6,112 bases of DNA from Rhodocyclaceae bacterium UBA6160 (GTDB lineage Bacteria; Pseudomonadota; Gammaproteobacteria; Burkholderiales; Rhodocyclaceae), in contig DIUK01000135.1 in the NCBI GenBank assembly GCA_002422995.1, forward strand, positions 26,296 to 32,407, written 5' to 3'. Shown in pieces: positions 5,914-6,112 of this stretch. The position numbers and the translations under genes were made by a program. Each line of letters starts with the position of its first letter. The first letter of the stretch is position 1. The notes under the pieces were generated by a model. The model made no database searches. It saw nothing but the letters and a program-made list of their open reading frames with translations, and was not told the DNA's origin.

Positions 5914-6112
5914 ATGACCCCGAATCAGCTCGAACTGCTCTCCCCCGCTCGCGATGTCGAGATTGGCATTGAAGCCATCAAGCATGGCGCGGACGCGGTA
6001 TATATCGGCGGCCCCTCGTTTGGCGCGCGATTAGCCGCAGGCAATGCGGTGGCTGATATTGCCCGGCTCACAACCTTTGCGCATCGCTTTCACGCCAAAA
6101 TTTTCGTCGCGC
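5914..6112 (+). CDS. rlhA: U32 peptidase family protein, RlhA-like, 3'-truncated
   Basis: N-terminal 66 residues of a U32 'collagenase-like' family protein; the gene runs off the window. The start MTPNQLELLSPARDVEIGIE followed by AIKHGADAVYIGGPSFGAR closely resembles YdcP/RlhA, which is required for 5-hydroxycytidine formation in 23S rRNA, and is less like YegQ/TrhP (tRNA hydroxylation), which begins PELLSPAGTLKNM. Despite the family name these proteins are not clearly proteases. The ATG at 5914 lies 28 bases after the lnt stop with no good ribosome binding site and no terminator between, so it may be co-transcribed with lnt. The cysteine motif that binds the metal cluster is beyond the edge. 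The family call is firm; the choice between RlhA and another U32 subgroup is inferred from the N-terminus alone. Confidence 0.85.
   Translation, partial: MTPNQLELLSPARDVEIGIEAIKHGADAVYIGGPSFGARLAAGNAVADIARLTTFAHRFHAKIFVA

Overview
The window looks like chromosomal core-genome sequence from a betaproteobacterium; the order within that class is uncertain. The basis is the plus-strand gene order phoH-ybeY-corC-lnt, the style of the PhoH, Lnt and U32 (RlhA-like) proteins, moderate GC (about 45-57 % in the 60-base lines counted) and a long YejE/DppC-like permease with a large periplasmic loop. No transposase, integrase, phage gene or CRISPR array is visible.

Layout. Positions 1-1674 (minus strand) hold two peptide/nickel-type ABC transporter permeases in one transcription unit: an OppB/DppB/YejB-like permease (697-1674), then a YejE/DppC-like permease (677 to the left edge, truncated). 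Positions 1675-1846 are a divergent intergenic spacer with a perfect TATAAT box pointing right. A complete tRNA-Arg(ACG) with encoded CCA lies at 1847-1923. Positions 1924-2141 hold no complete gene: a weak hairpin, 10-base phased TCGATCA repeats, and from 2034 an in-frame upstream extension of phoH that lacks a normal start codon. From 2142 to 5885 runs a tight plus-strand cluster: phoH (overlapping ybeY by 20 bases), ybeY, corC/ybeX (45 bases after ybeY) and lnt (ATGA overlap with corC). A U32 peptidase-family gene resembling rlhA starts at 5914 and runs off the right edge.

How the genes fit together. PhoH and YbeY are an ATPase and an rRNA-maturation endoribonuclease, usually adjacent; CorC/YbeX is a CBS-domain protein of the same cluster; Lnt performs the last acylation of lipoproteins in the inner membrane. 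RlhA-type proteins hydroxylate 23S rRNA, so ribosome and RNA maturation is a shared theme. The permeases import peptides or similar solutes, but no binding protein or ATPase gene is in view.

The most unusual object is phoH. Its Walker A is intact, but the Walker B glutamate is replaced by glutamine, the conserved RPAVEAGE..GFLPGDL segment looks as if it is read in the wrong frame between two compensating indels, the C-terminal VVRHP motif is lost, and the family-typical N-terminus is encoded in frame upstream of any usable start codon. It may be a decaying or repurposed PhoH kept open by coupling to ybeY, or may carry sequencing errors at short homopolymers. A second unexplained signal is a 24-base repeat (23/24 identical) shared by the permease gene and lnt.
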